This document shows, piece after piece, positions 43,742 to 53,170 of a DNA stretch of 64,000 nt. Position numbers and translations under genes: made by a program. Numbering within the stretch: position 1 is the stretch's first letter; the number at the start of each line of letters is the position of its first letter. This DNA comes from an uncultured Pseudomonadota bacterium (lineage in GTDB: Bacteria; Myxococcota_A; UBA796; GCA-2862545). The notes below the pieces were generated by a model. The model had not been told where the DNA came from. It saw only the letters and a list, made by a program, of their open reading frames with translations, and ran no database searches. The stretch is taken from assembly GCA_913061235.1 (NCBI GenBank), contig CAJXTB010000028.1, positions 18,576 to 82,575 on the forward strand, given 5' to 3'.

Positions 43742-44884
43742 TTGGCCGCTCCCCAGACTGCTTTCGCCCGTGAACTGGCGGACCTTCAGAAACGTCACCT
43801 CACGACGCCTGGCCCCGAAGATGTTGCCCACTTCCGTAAGATGCAGCGGTGGACCCGTGGACTGTCCCTGCTCGGCTACGCAACCGCTTGGATTGCTCCC
43901 AATCCGGTCTCCATCTTGGCAATCAGCACAGGGCGTTTCGCACGCTGGACCATGTTGTCCCATCATGTGGGCCACGGCGGGTACGACCGCGTACCGGACA
44001 AGCCCAAGCACTGGTCTGGAAAGGTGTGGGCTCACGGCGCACGCCGGTTTGTGGACTGGCTCGACTGGATGCCCATGGCAGCGTGGCAGCACGAGCACAA
44101 CAAGATGCACCACTACCGTCTGGGCGAGGTCGATGACCCGGACTTAGTCGAGGTCAGCGCCGCCTTTATCCGCGACGCAAAGCTCCCACTGTTTGCCAAG
44201 TACATCTTGTCGTTCTTGGCTGCGATTACGTGGAAGCCGTTGTACTACGCGCCCACAACGCTGCGCTCTGTTGCCCACGCCGAGACCAAGGGTGCCGACA
44301 ATGAGGTGCCAGTTCGCGGCAATTACTGGTCGGACTGGCTGCCGATCTCGCGGGTCGGTCGCGACGTCTGGCTGAAGAGTTGGATTCCGTACATGGCGGT
44401 GCACTACGTGCTGTTTCCTGCGATATTCCTGCTCATTGGTCCGTGGGCGGCCATGAGTGTTCTGGTCAATACGCTGCTTGCAGAGCTGCTCACCAACCTG
44501 CACGCCTTCTTCGTAGTCGCGCCCAACCACACTGGAAATGACCTGTACCGATTCTCCGGTCCGGCTCGCGGCAAAGACGAGTTCCACCTTCGCCAGATTG
44601 TGGGCTCGGCCAACTACGCCTGTGGCAACGACGTCACGGACTTCCTGCACGGCTGGCTTAACTACCAGATTGAGCACCACTTGTTCCCGCGGGCGACCAT
44701 GCTTCAGTACCGACGCATGCAGCCCGAGCTGAAGGCTCTGTGCCTCAAGTATGGCGTTCCATACGTGCAAGAGTCCGTGTGGACCCGCGCGGGGAAGACG
44801 CTCGATATTATGACGGGCCGCACGTCCATGCTGCGGGACTACCAGTACGAAGAGTCCGCCGAGCTGTCGCAAGCGGTCGGCTAG
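43742..44884 (+). CDS. Membrane fatty-acid desaturase
   Basis: TTG 43742 follows GAGGAG and starts a 380 aa protein. Three histidine boxes bind the diiron centre: HHVGHGGYD (about residue 75), HEHNKMHHY (about 117) and QIEHHLFP (about 307). Hydrophobic segments between them fit the four-helix desaturase fold. It introduces double bonds into membrane fatty acyl chains, using reduced ferredoxin or flavodoxin. The QIEHH box without a fused cytochrome b5 points to an acyl-lipid-type enzyme; regiospecificity cannot be read from sequence. Confidence 0.92.
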   Translation: MAAPQTAFARELADLQKRHLTTPGPEDVAHFRKMQRWTRGLSLLGYATAWIAPNPVSILAISTGRFARWTMLSHHVGHGGYDRVPDKPKHWSGKVWAHGARRFVDWLDWMPMAAWQHEHNKMHHYRLGEVDDPDLVEVSAAFIRDAKLPLFAKYILSFLAAITWKPLYYAPTTLRSVAHAETKGADNEVPVRGNYWSDWLPISRVGRDVWLKSWIPYMAVHYVLFPAIFLLIGPWAAMSVLVNTLLAELLTNLHAFFVVAPNHTGNDLYRFSGPARGKDEFHLRQIVGSANYACGNDVTDFLHGWLNYQIEHHLFPRATMLQYRRMQPELKALCLKYGVPYVQESVWTRAGKTLDIMTGRTSMLRDYQYEESAELSQAVG

Positions 44885-44916
44885 TCGAAGGACGCCGAGG
44901 GGCGTTCCCCGAAGGA

Positions 44917-47058
44917 CTACCGGGAGCGACGCCGGCGGAACAACAGCGCCAGTGGCAGGGCCCAGAGCAGCTGAGCGGGGGAGCCTGAAGCGTCGCAGCG
45001 GCACCCGAGAAGGCCGTTCTTCTTGCGAACCTGGACGTCATCTACGTACATCCACTGGCCCCACGCACCCACGTTCTGAATCTCAAGCGTGACGGTCTCG
45101 CCCTTGAATTGTGAGACGTCTACCTTGACCGACTCCCATTGGTCTTCGGTTGGAATGAACTCGTCTTCGGTCATTGGGGCGGTGGCTAGGTCGGCGCCGG
45201 CGAGCTCCCACAGAACGGTCTCCACGCCGTCACAGGCATTGACTGCGACCACCCGCAGGCCGTCGGCAAACTCTTCACGGTACTGGGCGTAGGCGTAGTC
45301 GAACTCTACGAGTGGCTGGCCGCCCTTGATGTCGAAGGTGCCGAGGACCAGAGCATCGATGTGGTCAATGTTTTCGGTGTCCAGGTTGTTCATACCGGCG
45401 ACCAGACCGCGCTCGGGAACCTCGACAAGCTGCCAGGTCACGCCCATCTGCGGGTTCTCGCGGGTGATGAGCGGGGTGCCGTCGTCCATGTCCCACGAGA
45501 CTGGAAGGGCGTCGCCAACCACGTCCACAACATCGAAGCGTGCTCGGGTGACGTTGTTGCCCTGAACGGGGTCTTCCTCCCGGTTTGCTTGAAGGATAGT
45601 CACGGTGACGTCTTGGCTTCCGTCGTCGAGTGCGACCTCGATGGTGAACGCTTCGGTCTCGTTGAAGTCTAGGCCGCCGCGCCAGGTCGCCTCGAAGACC
45701 TCGCTGCCTGTGTCGACCTCGAAGTCCACCCGATTCAGGCGGTCCGACCCGTTGTTCTTGACCTCAACAATGATGGCCTCGCCGCAGCTCGTGCCGCCAT
45801 CCGTTGGCGAAATCATAGAGACACCGGCTTCAATCGGCAGGCCACCTTCTCCGAATCCGTCCCAGACACCCGGGTCAATGCCCAAGGGGTCCAGGTGGTC
45901 ACTGAGCCGTGTGGACTCGGTCCCGTCGCCGTCCCAGCCGCGTGAGAGCGCGCCGTAGGTGTCGCCGCCGCCGGTGTTGAAGCACGAGGCATCTCCACCG
46001 AACAAGTGACCGATGACCCGTCCGCTCTCGTCGTACAAGCCTGAGCCCGATGACCCACCCTCGGTAGTCGCTAGGTCCCATGCGCCGATGTACCAGTAGC
46101 TGCCGTCCGTTGATGGGGAGTCGGCGTCGTAGCTAAACTTCTTGATGTCACCGGCAGGGTGGTGGATGGCGGCGGTGAAGGCCGGTGTGCGGCCGGTCGC
46201 GTCCCATCCGGCGAAGTAGGCGCCGAACTCGTCGGGTACTTCATCATCCATCAGGACAATGGCCATGTCGGAGCTGCGTGAGGACGCCAGGGCAGTCGCG
46301 CCGTACAGAATGTCTGCTGGCGGCTCGCTCTGGGGGTTGTCGCAGCCTTCGCTCTCGTAGTTGAACCAGACACTCCACTGGCGGACATCTTGTCCTTCAA
46401 AGCAGTGGTTTGCGGTCAGGATAAGCGGAGCTTTGTCTTGGGAGGTGTTGTTGACCAGGGTGCCGGAGCACACGCTGTTTCCAATGTCTACCAAGACCGC
46501 ACTCTCGGTCTCGGTGCGCCAGTCTTCTGCGGCCTCACACGCGGCATTGACATTGCACGTGCCGCTTGCGCCAACGGCGTCCGACCGCTGGGCGCCGAAG
46601 GTGCGGTAGCCGTAGACAACGCTGTCAATGTGCAGGTCTGCTTGGATGCCAGCCGGCACGGTGAGCGTGATGTCGAGGCTGTGACCGAGCACAGGGCGGG
46701 TTCCCAAGTGGCCGCTACGTTCGGTGTAGCTGACGAGGTCTCGTCCACTGTCGAGAGTGAGCGTTGCTCCTGTGGGAAGGGTCACGTCGCTCAGGAGAAG
46801 CTTGAGGTGTTTGGCGCCGTCTCCGTCAACGTGTAGGCGCCACTGACGTGTGCCGTCCGTTTGGGTTGTCCACTCGCCAGCATCCGCCGTGCTGAGGTCT
46901 TGAGCGATGGTTGCGCCGTAGCGCCATGGAGTTCCGGGGACTGTGCTGTTGTAGCGGTCTTCCGCACGCAGCTCAGCGATGTCCGGCACGGTCAACGATA
47001 GGTCGGTGGGCGTGGACGCAGCGGCCACGGGAACAAGCAAAGCGAGTAGGGAGATCAC
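44917..47058 (-). CDS. Trypsin-like serine endopeptidase with MYXO-CTERM-like sorting tail
   Basis: GTG 47058 follows GGAG at 5 nt and gives a clean signal peptide (MISLLALLVPVAAAS); the ATG at 47112 lacks a ribosome site. The protease domain resembles lysyl endopeptidases: TANHC (His about 218), SSDMAIVLMDDE (Asp about 264) and GGSSGSG (Ser about 337). Two beta-sandwich modules follow. The end reads GCRCDASGS, a hydrophobic segment and RRRRSR, the MYXO-CTERM layout used by Myxococcota for surface anchoring. The protein is 713 aa and should degrade proteins at the cell surface. Confidence 0.88.
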   Translation of the reverse strand: MISLLALLVPVAAASTPTDLSLTVPDIAELRAEDRYNSTVPGTPWRYGATIAQDLSTADAGEWTTQTDGTRQWRLHVDGDGAKHLKLLLSDVTLPTGATLTLDSGRDLVSYTERSGHLGTRPVLGHSLDITLTVPAGIQADLHIDSVVYGYRTFGAQRSDAVGASGTCNVNAACEAAEDWRTETESAVLVDIGNSVCSGTLVNNTSQDKAPLILTANHCFEGQDVRQWSVWFNYESEGCDNPQSEPPADILYGATALASSRSSDMAIVLMDDEVPDEFGAYFAGWDATGRTPAFTAAIHHPAGDIKKFSYDADSPSTDGSYWYIGAWDLATTEGGSSGSGLYDESGRVIGHLFGGDASCFNTGGGDTYGALSRGWDGDGTESTRLSDHLDPLGIDPGVWDGFGEGGLPIEAGVSMISPTDGGTSCGEAIIVEVKNNGSDRLNRVDFEVDTGSEVFEATWRGGLDFNETEAFTIEVALDDGSQDVTVTILQANREEDPVQGNNVTRARFDVVDVVGDALPVSWDMDDGTPLITRENPQMGVTWQLVEVPERGLVAGMNNLDTENIDHIDALVLGTFDIKGGQPLVEFDYAYAQYREEFADGLRVVAVNACDGVETVLWELAGADLATAPMTEDEFIPTEDQWESVKVDVSQFKGETVTLEIQNVGAWGQWMYVDDVQVRKKNGLLGCRCDASGSPAQLLWALPLALLFRRRRSR

Positions 47059-47227
47059 GGTAGCTCCAGGCGGGCTTGAATGTCGGCGGCCACCGGTGTG
47101 GCGCCGATTCATGGCAATGCTTTAGCACCCAGTGACTGTCATGTGATGCAACGGTGAGTCACGCGAAAGCAAAGCATCAGTCGCTGTATCGTGCAATACA
47201 GCGCACTCTGAAGCCCCGGAGTGTGTT

Positions 47228-47923
47228 GTGGATGTGAACGACTGGCTGGATGACCAGGGAGCGCCCGAAGCGGACTGGACGCGAGTGGTGCTGCAACGTG
47301 CCATGTCCGGCCAGCTTGGCGACGGTGGTGAAGGCGTATTGCTCGATATGCTCGCGCTCACTCAGCCCCATGCGTGCCGGCCCCACCTGTGCACCCCTGG
47401 CATGCGCGGCCCCTCAGATCGAAGCTGTTGTGCCGATCTTGAAGTGTCTGTGGCAGACGAAGAAGTGGACGTCATTGAAGAAGCGCTGCCCGAGATTGCT
47501 GCGGCCATGCACGCCGACCCCCGCTGGGCCGATGGCGTTCCCGTGTGGAACGATGACGGTGCCTTGGTTCGTCACTCAGACCCCGGCAGCCGACGCAAGC
47601 GCTGTGTGTTCGCCGAGTCCACCCCCGACGGCCTGCGCTGTGTCCTGCACCGGCTCGAACTACAGACAGACCGCGAACCGGGAGAGCTCAAGCCACTACC
47701 GTGCAGACTGTTCCCGCTGGCGTTGGTCGCCATGGGCGATGGCTCGGTGTTAGTGACCGCGATTCACAAAAAGACCGCCCGGGACCTGGCGAGTCGGCCG
47801 GCACGTGTCTTTCCGTGCCTGTCCAAAGACGCCCCCCCGCTGTACGAGTCGGAGCGTGACGTCATTGAGAGCGTTCTCGGTGCTGAGGTCTACGACGCGA
47901 TTGTGGTCGCCGCCAACGCGTAG
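47228..47923 (+). CDS. Cysteine-cluster protein (DUF3109/YkgJ-like)
   Basis: GTG 47228 with GGAG upstream starts a 231 aa cytosolic protein. Cysteines are arranged as HLCTPGMRGPSDRSCC, KRCVF, LRCVLHRLELQ, LPCRLFPLA and FPCLSK, the pattern of the DUF3109/YkgJ group thought to chelate zinc or an iron-sulfur centre. The role is unknown. The stop is only 3 bp from the convergent hydrolase-OsmC gene. Confidence 0.7.
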   Translation: MDVNDWLDDQGAPEADWTRVVLQRAMSGQLGDGGEGVLLDMLALTQPHACRPHLCTPGMRGPSDRSCCADLEVSVADEEVDVIEEALPEIAAAMHADPRWADGVPVWNDDGALVRHSDPGSRRKRCVFAESTPDGLRCVLHRLELQTDREPGELKPLPCRLFPLALVAMGDGSVLVTAIHKKTARDLASRPARVFPCLSKDAPPLYESERDVIESVLGAEVYDAIVVAANA

Positions 47924-47926
47924 ACG

Positions 47927-49120
47927 CTAGACCTCTACGGTGGTGACGACGACCGTTGAATGCAGCGTTCGATGCACCGGGCATCGGTCTGCAATCTGCA
48001 GCATGCGCGTGCGCTGTTCATCGGTCAGGTCGCCGTCCATCTGGATGTCGCGGTGGATGTGGTCCACTGGCTTGCCGTCCTCACCGGGCTTCTTGCTGTG
48101 CCGCAGGTGCACGGTAATGTCGCGAACGGGCCACTTCTTGCGGTCGGCGTACATGCGCATGGTCATGGTTGTACAGGTTCCAAGCGCTGCAAGTAGGTGT
48201 TCGTAGGGGGTTGGGCCGGCGTCGGTTCCGCCAATGCCTTCGGGCTCGTCTGCCAGCCAATGGTGGCTGCGTGCGACGACTTGGGTGAGGAAGCCAGTGG
48301 GGCCGGCGTAGACCTCGACATCATCGCTGTGCTTGGCGCGCTGTGGCCGCGTGCGGTCTGGAAGGTAGCGACTGGCCCACGCGGCCACGACTTCGCCCAC
48401 GTAGACGGCGTCTTTGCGTCGACTGAGCAGATGGTCAGCGCCATCCAACGTCACGAAGCTCTTCGGGTGCCGGGCGGCGTCGTAGATGGTGCGTGCGTTC
48501 TGTATGCCAACGGTCTGGTCTTGCGGGCTGTGCAGCACCAACAAAGCCGCCTTCATCCGGGAGAGGTGCCCGGTGAGGGACTGTTCGCGGATGTCGTCCA
48601 AGAAGGCCTGTCGAACCTGAAAGGGGCGTCCGGCAAGTGACACGGTCGCCTCGCCATCTCGCTGAATGGCCTCAATGTCGCCTGCGAGTAGGTTGGCGAC
48701 GTGACCTGGGTCCGACGGTGCGCCAATCGTGGCCACTGCGCGGACTTCGTCAATCTGATGCGCGGCGCCCAGAACGGCAGCGCCACCCAGGCTGTGGCCA
48801 ACAAGGACGGACGGAGCCGCGTGGGTCTGCCGGAGCCAGTCTGCGGCAGCGACGAGGTCAGCGATGTTGCTGCTGAACGTGGTGTCCGCAAAGTCGCCTT
48901 CGCTCTCACCGAGACCGGTAAAGTCGAAGCGCATCACTAGAAAGCCGCGCTTTGCCAGCTCGCTAGACACACGGACAGCGCTTCCGAGGTCCTTGCCACA
49001 GGTGAAGCAGTGCGCGAACAAGGCCACACCGGCGGGTGGGCCTGCGGGGTAGACGAGTCTACCGCTGAGTTGATGGCCGTCAGGGGACGGAAAGGTCACG
49101 CGGTCGGGGCGAGTAGACAC
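47927..49120 (-). CDS. Bifunctional alpha/beta hydrolase-OsmC family protein
   Basis: The 397 aa protein joins two domains. Residues about 1-255 form an alpha/beta hydrolase with nucleophile elbow GHSLGG, acid region HSPQDQTV and GADHLLSRRKDA. Residues about 265-397 form an OsmC/Ohr domain with the two redox cysteines in LGTCTTMTMRMYADRKKW and DRCPVHRTL. This fusion is recurrent in bacteria and is linked to hydroperoxide or osmotic stress. It is cytosolic and appears to stand alone. Confidence 0.95.
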   Translation of the reverse strand: MSTRPDRVTFPSPDGHQLSGRLVYPAGPPAGVALFAHCFTCGKDLGSAVRVSSELAKRGFLVMRFDFTGLGESEGDFADTTFSSNIADLVAAADWLRQTHAAPSVLVGHSLGGAAVLGAAHQIDEVRAVATIGAPSDPGHVANLLAGDIEAIQRDGEATVSLAGRPFQVRQAFLDDIREQSLTGHLSRMKAALLVLHSPQDQTVGIQNARTIYDAARHPKSFVTLDGADHLLSRRKDAVYVGEVVAAWASRYLPDRTRPQRAKHSDDVEVYAGPTGFLTQVVARSHHWLADEPEGIGGTDAGPTPYEHLLAALGTCTTMTMRMYADRKKWPVRDITVHLRHSKKPGEDGKPVDHIHRDIQMDGDLTDEQRTRMLQIADRCPVHRTLHSTVVVTTVEV

Positions 49121-49183
49121 GGCAGCTCCAGCTAGGAGCGGTAGTGTACTGGCCAGCGCGGGTTCGGTTTCAAATCGGGCCGA

Positions 49184-49771
49184 CTACTGCAGGGCACCCG
49201 ACAAGTTTCCGGCGGGTGCAGTCTGGCCATCTCGGCTTTCCCACATCAGGTCTAGGTCCAGCACGCCGTCTTCGAAGCTGCCGCCAACCAGTAGAGCGGC
49301 ATCGAAATCGGGGCGGTCCAGCAGGTTGCGTGGCGCATCGAGCTTGTTGAAGGCGATGACGCCGCTCGCGCTCTCACTCACCGTAATCGTGGTGGGAATG
49401 TCTCCGTAGACCAAGCAGGGCACGTCTAGGAACAGATCCATTGGAATCTCAACGAACACGCCGCATGAGCCCTCTGCATCTTCGTACTCCACCCGGCTGA
49501 TCTCTCCACCGGAAGGCACCATGTGCAAGCTGGCTGGCTGGTATTCGCCGTGGATGTCTTCGAAGTTGCCGCGCCACTGGCCGAGTAGCGACAAGGCCAA
49601 TGTGTCTGCGCTTGTAGCCATCCCTTCGGCGGCAAACCACGGTTCCGCTACTGGCTCGCTGGATACGACATCACAGCGCGCAAGGTCGACCGACTCGTCA
49701 ACGAGTACGTCGGTTGGCGCAGGTTCGGTGCACGCACCGAGCAAGATGACGAGCCAGGCAGCGCGGTTCAT
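49184..49771 (-). CDS. Small lipoprotein of unknown function
   Basis: ATG 49771 follows GGAG and shares its A with the stop codon of the upstream gene (TAATG), so it is translationally coupled. The 195 aa product has a lipobox (VILLGAC) and a beta-rich mature part without recognisable domains (LLGQWRGNFEDIHGEYQPASLHM). It is third in an operon with a diheme cytochrome and an NHL-repeat lipoprotein and probably works with them. Confidence 0.7.
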   Translation of the reverse strand: MNRAAWLVILLGACTEPAPTDVLVDESVDLARCDVVSSEPVAEPWFAAEGMATSADTLALSLLGQWRGNFEDIHGEYQPASLHMVPSGGEISRVEYEDAEGSCGVFVEIPMDLFLDVPCLVYGDIPTTITVSESASGVIAFNKLDAPRNLLDRPDFDAALLVGGSFEDGVLDLDLMWESRDGQTAPAGNLSGALQ

Positions 49772-50877
49772 TACGGCTCCGGGCAGGCGCTGATAGCGGC
49801 AATCCACTCAGCGATAGTGTCGGCGCCGTCGTCATCAATGATGTTGGTGCCAACCGGAGGCATGCGGAAGGCTGAGGTGGTCATGCGCTGGTAGATCATG
49901 GAACGGTCGATACTACCGGGGTCCAAGCGCGGGATTCGTCCGAAACCAAGCGTGTTGATGGCATCTACGCCACAGTAATCGGCGTCCGCCAGATCCGTTC
50001 CGTAGCGGAAGTCGATGCTGTAGGGGGTTCCGCCACTCGGCTGGTGACAGCCCGAGCAGTTGGAGTGCAAGTAGCTGCGGGCACGTTCTTCTTCTGGTGC
50101 CCCTCCGTGGGGGTCGACCAATCGTGCAACGTCCGGGATGTCGGCGGGCAAAAAGCCGATGTGTACCAGAGTTTCAAGCTGGTTTGCCGTAACGCCGGTC
50201 GGGTAGGCCCAGTCCCAGTCGAGCTGTGCCGCCTCTAGGCCAAGCGCCGTGTTTGCGGCGAACGTGTGGCACTGTCGGCACTGACCCGTGTTGGGGATGT
50301 CCCAGGTTTGACCATTGTCGAGAGTCAGCGTTGCGCCGGAGGTCTCAACGTAGCCTTCCTGCGTGTCGTCATCCCACCGCCAAGACGCGCCTTCCCAGCC
50401 ACTCGCGCCGTTCGCGTACAGGCGAATCTCGACCAGTTGGTCTTCGACGGTGAACCACTTTCCAAGCACGGTGCCTGTTGGAAATAGGATGTCTCCGCGC
50501 TCGTCGAAGGTGGCCGTAGTGCCCTCTGGCATGGCGATGTAGCGTTCCTTGTCGGCGTTGTCGGACCACAGTGGGCTGATGACGCTGAAGGGGACGAAGC
50601 CTGCTGCTGGCATGGACGCGTCGTCGTCGCTCACGCACCCGGTACGTGACAAGGTGGACGGGGCGTCACCAATCCACGGAACGCAGAAGCCAGGGGAGGG
50701 GCGACTGGTGACCCCCACATCTGTGCGGGCCTCCGTGTCTGTGTCGACGTCGGTTCCCTCGTCAGTGTCTGTACCCAGGTCAGTGCCTGTACCCAGGTCG
50801 GTGTCCGAGTCCTCGGTCGGCGGCGGACAGCCGACCAACAACACGATGAACGGGACGGTGAGAGATAGCAAGCGCAT
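49771..50877 (-). CDS. Diheme c-type cytochrome lipoprotein (TIGR03806/SO_2930-like)
   Basis: The 368 aa product has a lipobox (VLLVGC) and a DTDLGTGTD linker, then a domain matching the TIGR03806 type: PFSVISPLWSDNADKERYIAMPEG, FPTGTVLGKWF and IETRLYA-like text (EIRLYANGASGWEG). Two haem sites are visible, CRQCH and CSGCH, with MPPVGTNIIDD near the end. It should carry electrons at the cell surface or in the periplasm. It is second in a lipoprotein operon, starting one base after the preceding stop. Confidence 0.88.
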   Translation of the reverse strand: MRLLSLTVPFIVLLVGCPPPTEDSDTDLGTGTDLGTDTDEGTDVDTDTEARTDVGVTSRPSPGFCVPWIGDAPSTLSRTGCVSDDDASMPAAGFVPFSVISPLWSDNADKERYIAMPEGTTATFDERGDILFPTGTVLGKWFTVEDQLVEIRLYANGASGWEGASWRWDDDTQEGYVETSGATLTLDNGQTWDIPNTGQCRQCHTFAANTALGLEAAQLDWDWAYPTGVTANQLETLVHIGFLPADIPDVARLVDPHGGAPEEERARSYLHSNCSGCHQPSGGTPYSIDFRYGTDLADADYCGVDAINTLGFGRIPRLDPGSIDRSMIYQRMTTSAFRMPPVGTNIIDDDGADTIAEWIAAISACPEP

Positions 50878-53133
50878 TTAGTTCTCGTCGATCTGGGGGC
50901 CGTCTGTGAGAATCACAGAGTCGAGGCGACGGACACGGTGGTTGCCCGCGTCTGCAACGTCCACTGCGTAGCCAGCTGCCGTTGCGGTAACGAACAGGCC
51001 ACTCGGATGGTTGAGGTCTGCTGCGAGAGCGCCGGCGCCGTCACCGACGGCGGTTGCTGCCGTACCAGAGGCCCGTGCATCGGTTGGGACGTCGGTAGAG
51101 CCGGCGAGGATGTGTGCCGTGCCGAACTCGTCAAACACGCGAACGCGGTGGTTGTCGGAGTCGATGACGAACACGCGGTCATCTACGACTTGGACAGCCG
51201 CAGGCAGGTCCATGACGGTGCCGCGGCCATGTCGGCCTTCGCCGTTGAACCCTTCGGTGCCGTTGTCGGTGACCGTTGCGGCTTCGTCGGCCACATTACC
51301 GACACCCGCGAGGGTATCGATGGTTCCGGCATCTACGGAGAGGCCGCCGAGGGTCAACACGCCAGCATCGTTGGTGTTCATGACGCGGATGCGGTTGGTG
51401 TAGGCGTCTGCGATGACCAGCATGCCGTCGTCTGTGATGTCGAGGTCGAGTGGGCGGTACAGCTTGGCTGCGTCGCCGCCGCCACCGTCGCCACCGAGGC
51501 CTGGAGCACCGGTTCCCACCATGACTTCAGCGGTGCCGCTGACAGCGTCTATGCGAATCACCTGGTTGCCACCGGTGTTGGCGACCCACACGTTGCCCAA
51601 GGAATCGTAGCGAGCGACGGACGGCTCGCTGAGTGCGCTACCGGTGTGAGTGAACTCGGCAGGACCGGAGTACGAGCCGGTGCCGACGGAGTAGGCCAAG
51701 GCCCACAGGGTGTTGGTGCCAGAGTCGGTGATGAGCAGGTCACCGTCTTCGTTGACGTCAATGCCGCGCGGCTCGGTCAGTCCGTCTGCGAGCACTTCGA
51801 TGTTTCCGGAGCCATCAACCCGCACGACCTGTCCGGCGTCTGGCAGGCTTGCGATGAGCTTGCCGCTTGGGTCGCGAGTGACGCCCCACACCTTGCCGAT
51901 ACCGCTTGTTGTGGCGCTACTTCCCTCGACGCTGGCCGCAAAGGCGTCTCCGCTGCCAAGTACGGTGGCAATGTTGCCGGTGTCCACGAGCACCACGCCG
52001 CTCTGCATCATGGGGCCGTTGACGGTCACGGTACGGTCGCCATTGAGGCGGGTTCCGATGTTGATGGGCACCCAGCCGGAGTTGTTCGCCCGGACGAAGG
52101 AGGCTTCCCACACGTAGGTGTTCGCGGCATCGACTTCGAGTTCGTAGATGTAGTCGCCGTCTGGGACCACGTTCGGGTCTCCGATGACCAGCGGCGTGTC
52201 CAGACCATTGTTGGTGGACGAGCCGTAGTAGTCCAGGCATCCCGGGTCCGTCAGACTGTTGTTGCCGAGCGTGCCTTCCAAGTGGGGCTCGCCGCGCAAG
52301 ACCCACTCGTCGTGAATCTCTGAGCCTGGGCAGCCGCCGTTATTCGTGAAGAAGATGGGGCCCTTGGTGCCGGTTGCAATGATGCTTCCGTCCAGGTTGC
52401 GTAGGCGGAACATGCCCGTGCCTTGGCCGAGAGCGCTGCCGGGAGCTGGTGCGGTTCCCGTGTTGTAGATGTCGGACTCGAGCGCGAAGGTCTGGTTCAA
52501 TCCGCTGCCGAACACGCGCGGATTCTCCAGCATGAGGACAGACAGGTCGCTGTACACTTCCGAGGCGTCAATCTCTTCAATCTCGAAGGCGTCGACCGAG
52601 ATGTCGTAGTCCGTCATGGCGCCGCGGTAGCCGTAGATCTCTAGGTAGTAGGTTCCAGGCGTTAACGACGGGGATAGCGACTCGAAGTCCTGGGTTGAAA
52701 GCGAGGTTGCAACCACTGGGTCTTCGTCATCACTCAGTCCAGGCTCGTCACGAATGAGACGCATGTCCAGGTCGCCTTCGGCGTTGCTGAAGTCGATGCG
52801 AATGTTCACGCCCGTTTGCTCGGCAATCTCGAAAGCGAAGACGTCTTCATCGTCTGGGGAGTGGATGGACAGGCCGAACTGCTCGTGCTCCAGCGTGATG
52901 ACGGTCGCAAGCTCACGGGTGTCGTTGACTTCGTTGACGTCGCCGTCTGGCACTGGGCCCGTGTCTGGGTCGGTGTCCAGTTCCGTGTCTGCGTCTGTGC
53001 CGGCTTCGGTGTCCGTGTCCGGCTCGGTCGTGTCCACATCCACTTCGGTACCGCTGGTGTCGGTATCTTCGGGAATGCCCTCTTCACAGCCAATCAGGGC
53101 AAGCGCGAACAGGCAGGGGATGAGTCGGTACAT
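50878..53133 (-). CDS. Large lipoprotein: DTD linker, PPC domain, middle domain, NHL repeats
   Basis: The 751 aa product has a lipobox (ALALIGC) and an acidic Asp/Thr linker of about 45 residues. A pre-peptidase C domain follows (DVFAFEIAEQTGVNIRIDF to YYLEIYGYRG). The middle part (CLDYYGSS, VVPDGDYIYELEVDAANTYVWEASF) faintly recalls lysyl-oxidase-like domains but has no HxHxH copper site. The second half carries NHL propeller blades (GIDVNEDGDLLITDSGTNTLWAL, GDLDITDDGMLVIADAYTNRIRV-like, VDVADAGNHRVRRLD). It is first in the operon with the cytochrome and a small lipoprotein. A surface binding or recognition function is plausible. Confidence 0.8.
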   Translation of the reverse strand: MYRLIPCLFALALIGCEEGIPEDTDTSGTEVDVDTTEPDTDTEAGTDADTELDTDPDTGPVPDGDVNEVNDTRELATVITLEHEQFGLSIHSPDDEDVFAFEIAEQTGVNIRIDFSNAEGDLDMRLIRDEPGLSDDEDPVVATSLSTQDFESLSPSLTPGTYYLEIYGYRGAMTDYDISVDAFEIEEIDASEVYSDLSVLMLENPRVFGSGLNQTFALESDIYNTGTAPAPGSALGQGTGMFRLRNLDGSIIATGTKGPIFFTNNGGCPGSEIHDEWVLRGEPHLEGTLGNNSLTDPGCLDYYGSSTNNGLDTPLVIGDPNVVPDGDYIYELEVDAANTYVWEASFVRANNSGWVPINIGTRLNGDRTVTVNGPMMQSGVVLVDTGNIATVLGSGDAFAASVEGSSATTSGIGKVWGVTRDPSGKLIASLPDAGQVVRVDGSGNIEVLADGLTEPRGIDVNEDGDLLITDSGTNTLWALAYSVGTGSYSGPAEFTHTGSALSEPSVARYDSLGNVWVANTGGNQVIRIDAVSGTAEVMVGTGAPGLGGDGGGGDAAKLYRPLDLDITDDGMLVIADAYTNRIRVMNTNDAGVLTLGGLSVDAGTIDTLAGVGNVADEAATVTDNGTEGFNGEGRHGRGTVMDLPAAVQVVDDRVFVIDSDNHRVRVFDEFGTAHILAGSTDVPTDARASGTAATAVGDGAGALAADLNHPSGLFVTATAAGYAVDVADAGNHRVRRLDSVILTDGPQIDEN

Positions 53134-53152
53134 GGGGCACTCCGGAGCGGGT

Positions 53153-53170
53153 GTAAAGTGTACAGTTTAC
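53153..53170. promoter_or_regulatory. Palindrome upstream of the NHL-lipoprotein operon
   Basis: GTAAA-g-TGTACA-g-TTTAC is an 18-bp dyad, perfect except for the two G positions, 20 bp upstream of the start codon. On the minus strand a TTGACA box lies at 53189-53184. No clear -10 box is visible, so this is a candidate operator only. Confidence 0.4.

Noticed and set aside
44885..44916. Small GC-rich hairpin between the desaturase and protease genes
   Set aside because: Stem has a bulge and no T tract follows, so a terminator cannot be claimed.
50938..52323. 461-codon plus-strand ORF
   Set aside because: Antisense shadow of the NHL-repeat lipoprotein gene, which has a lipobox and known repeats.
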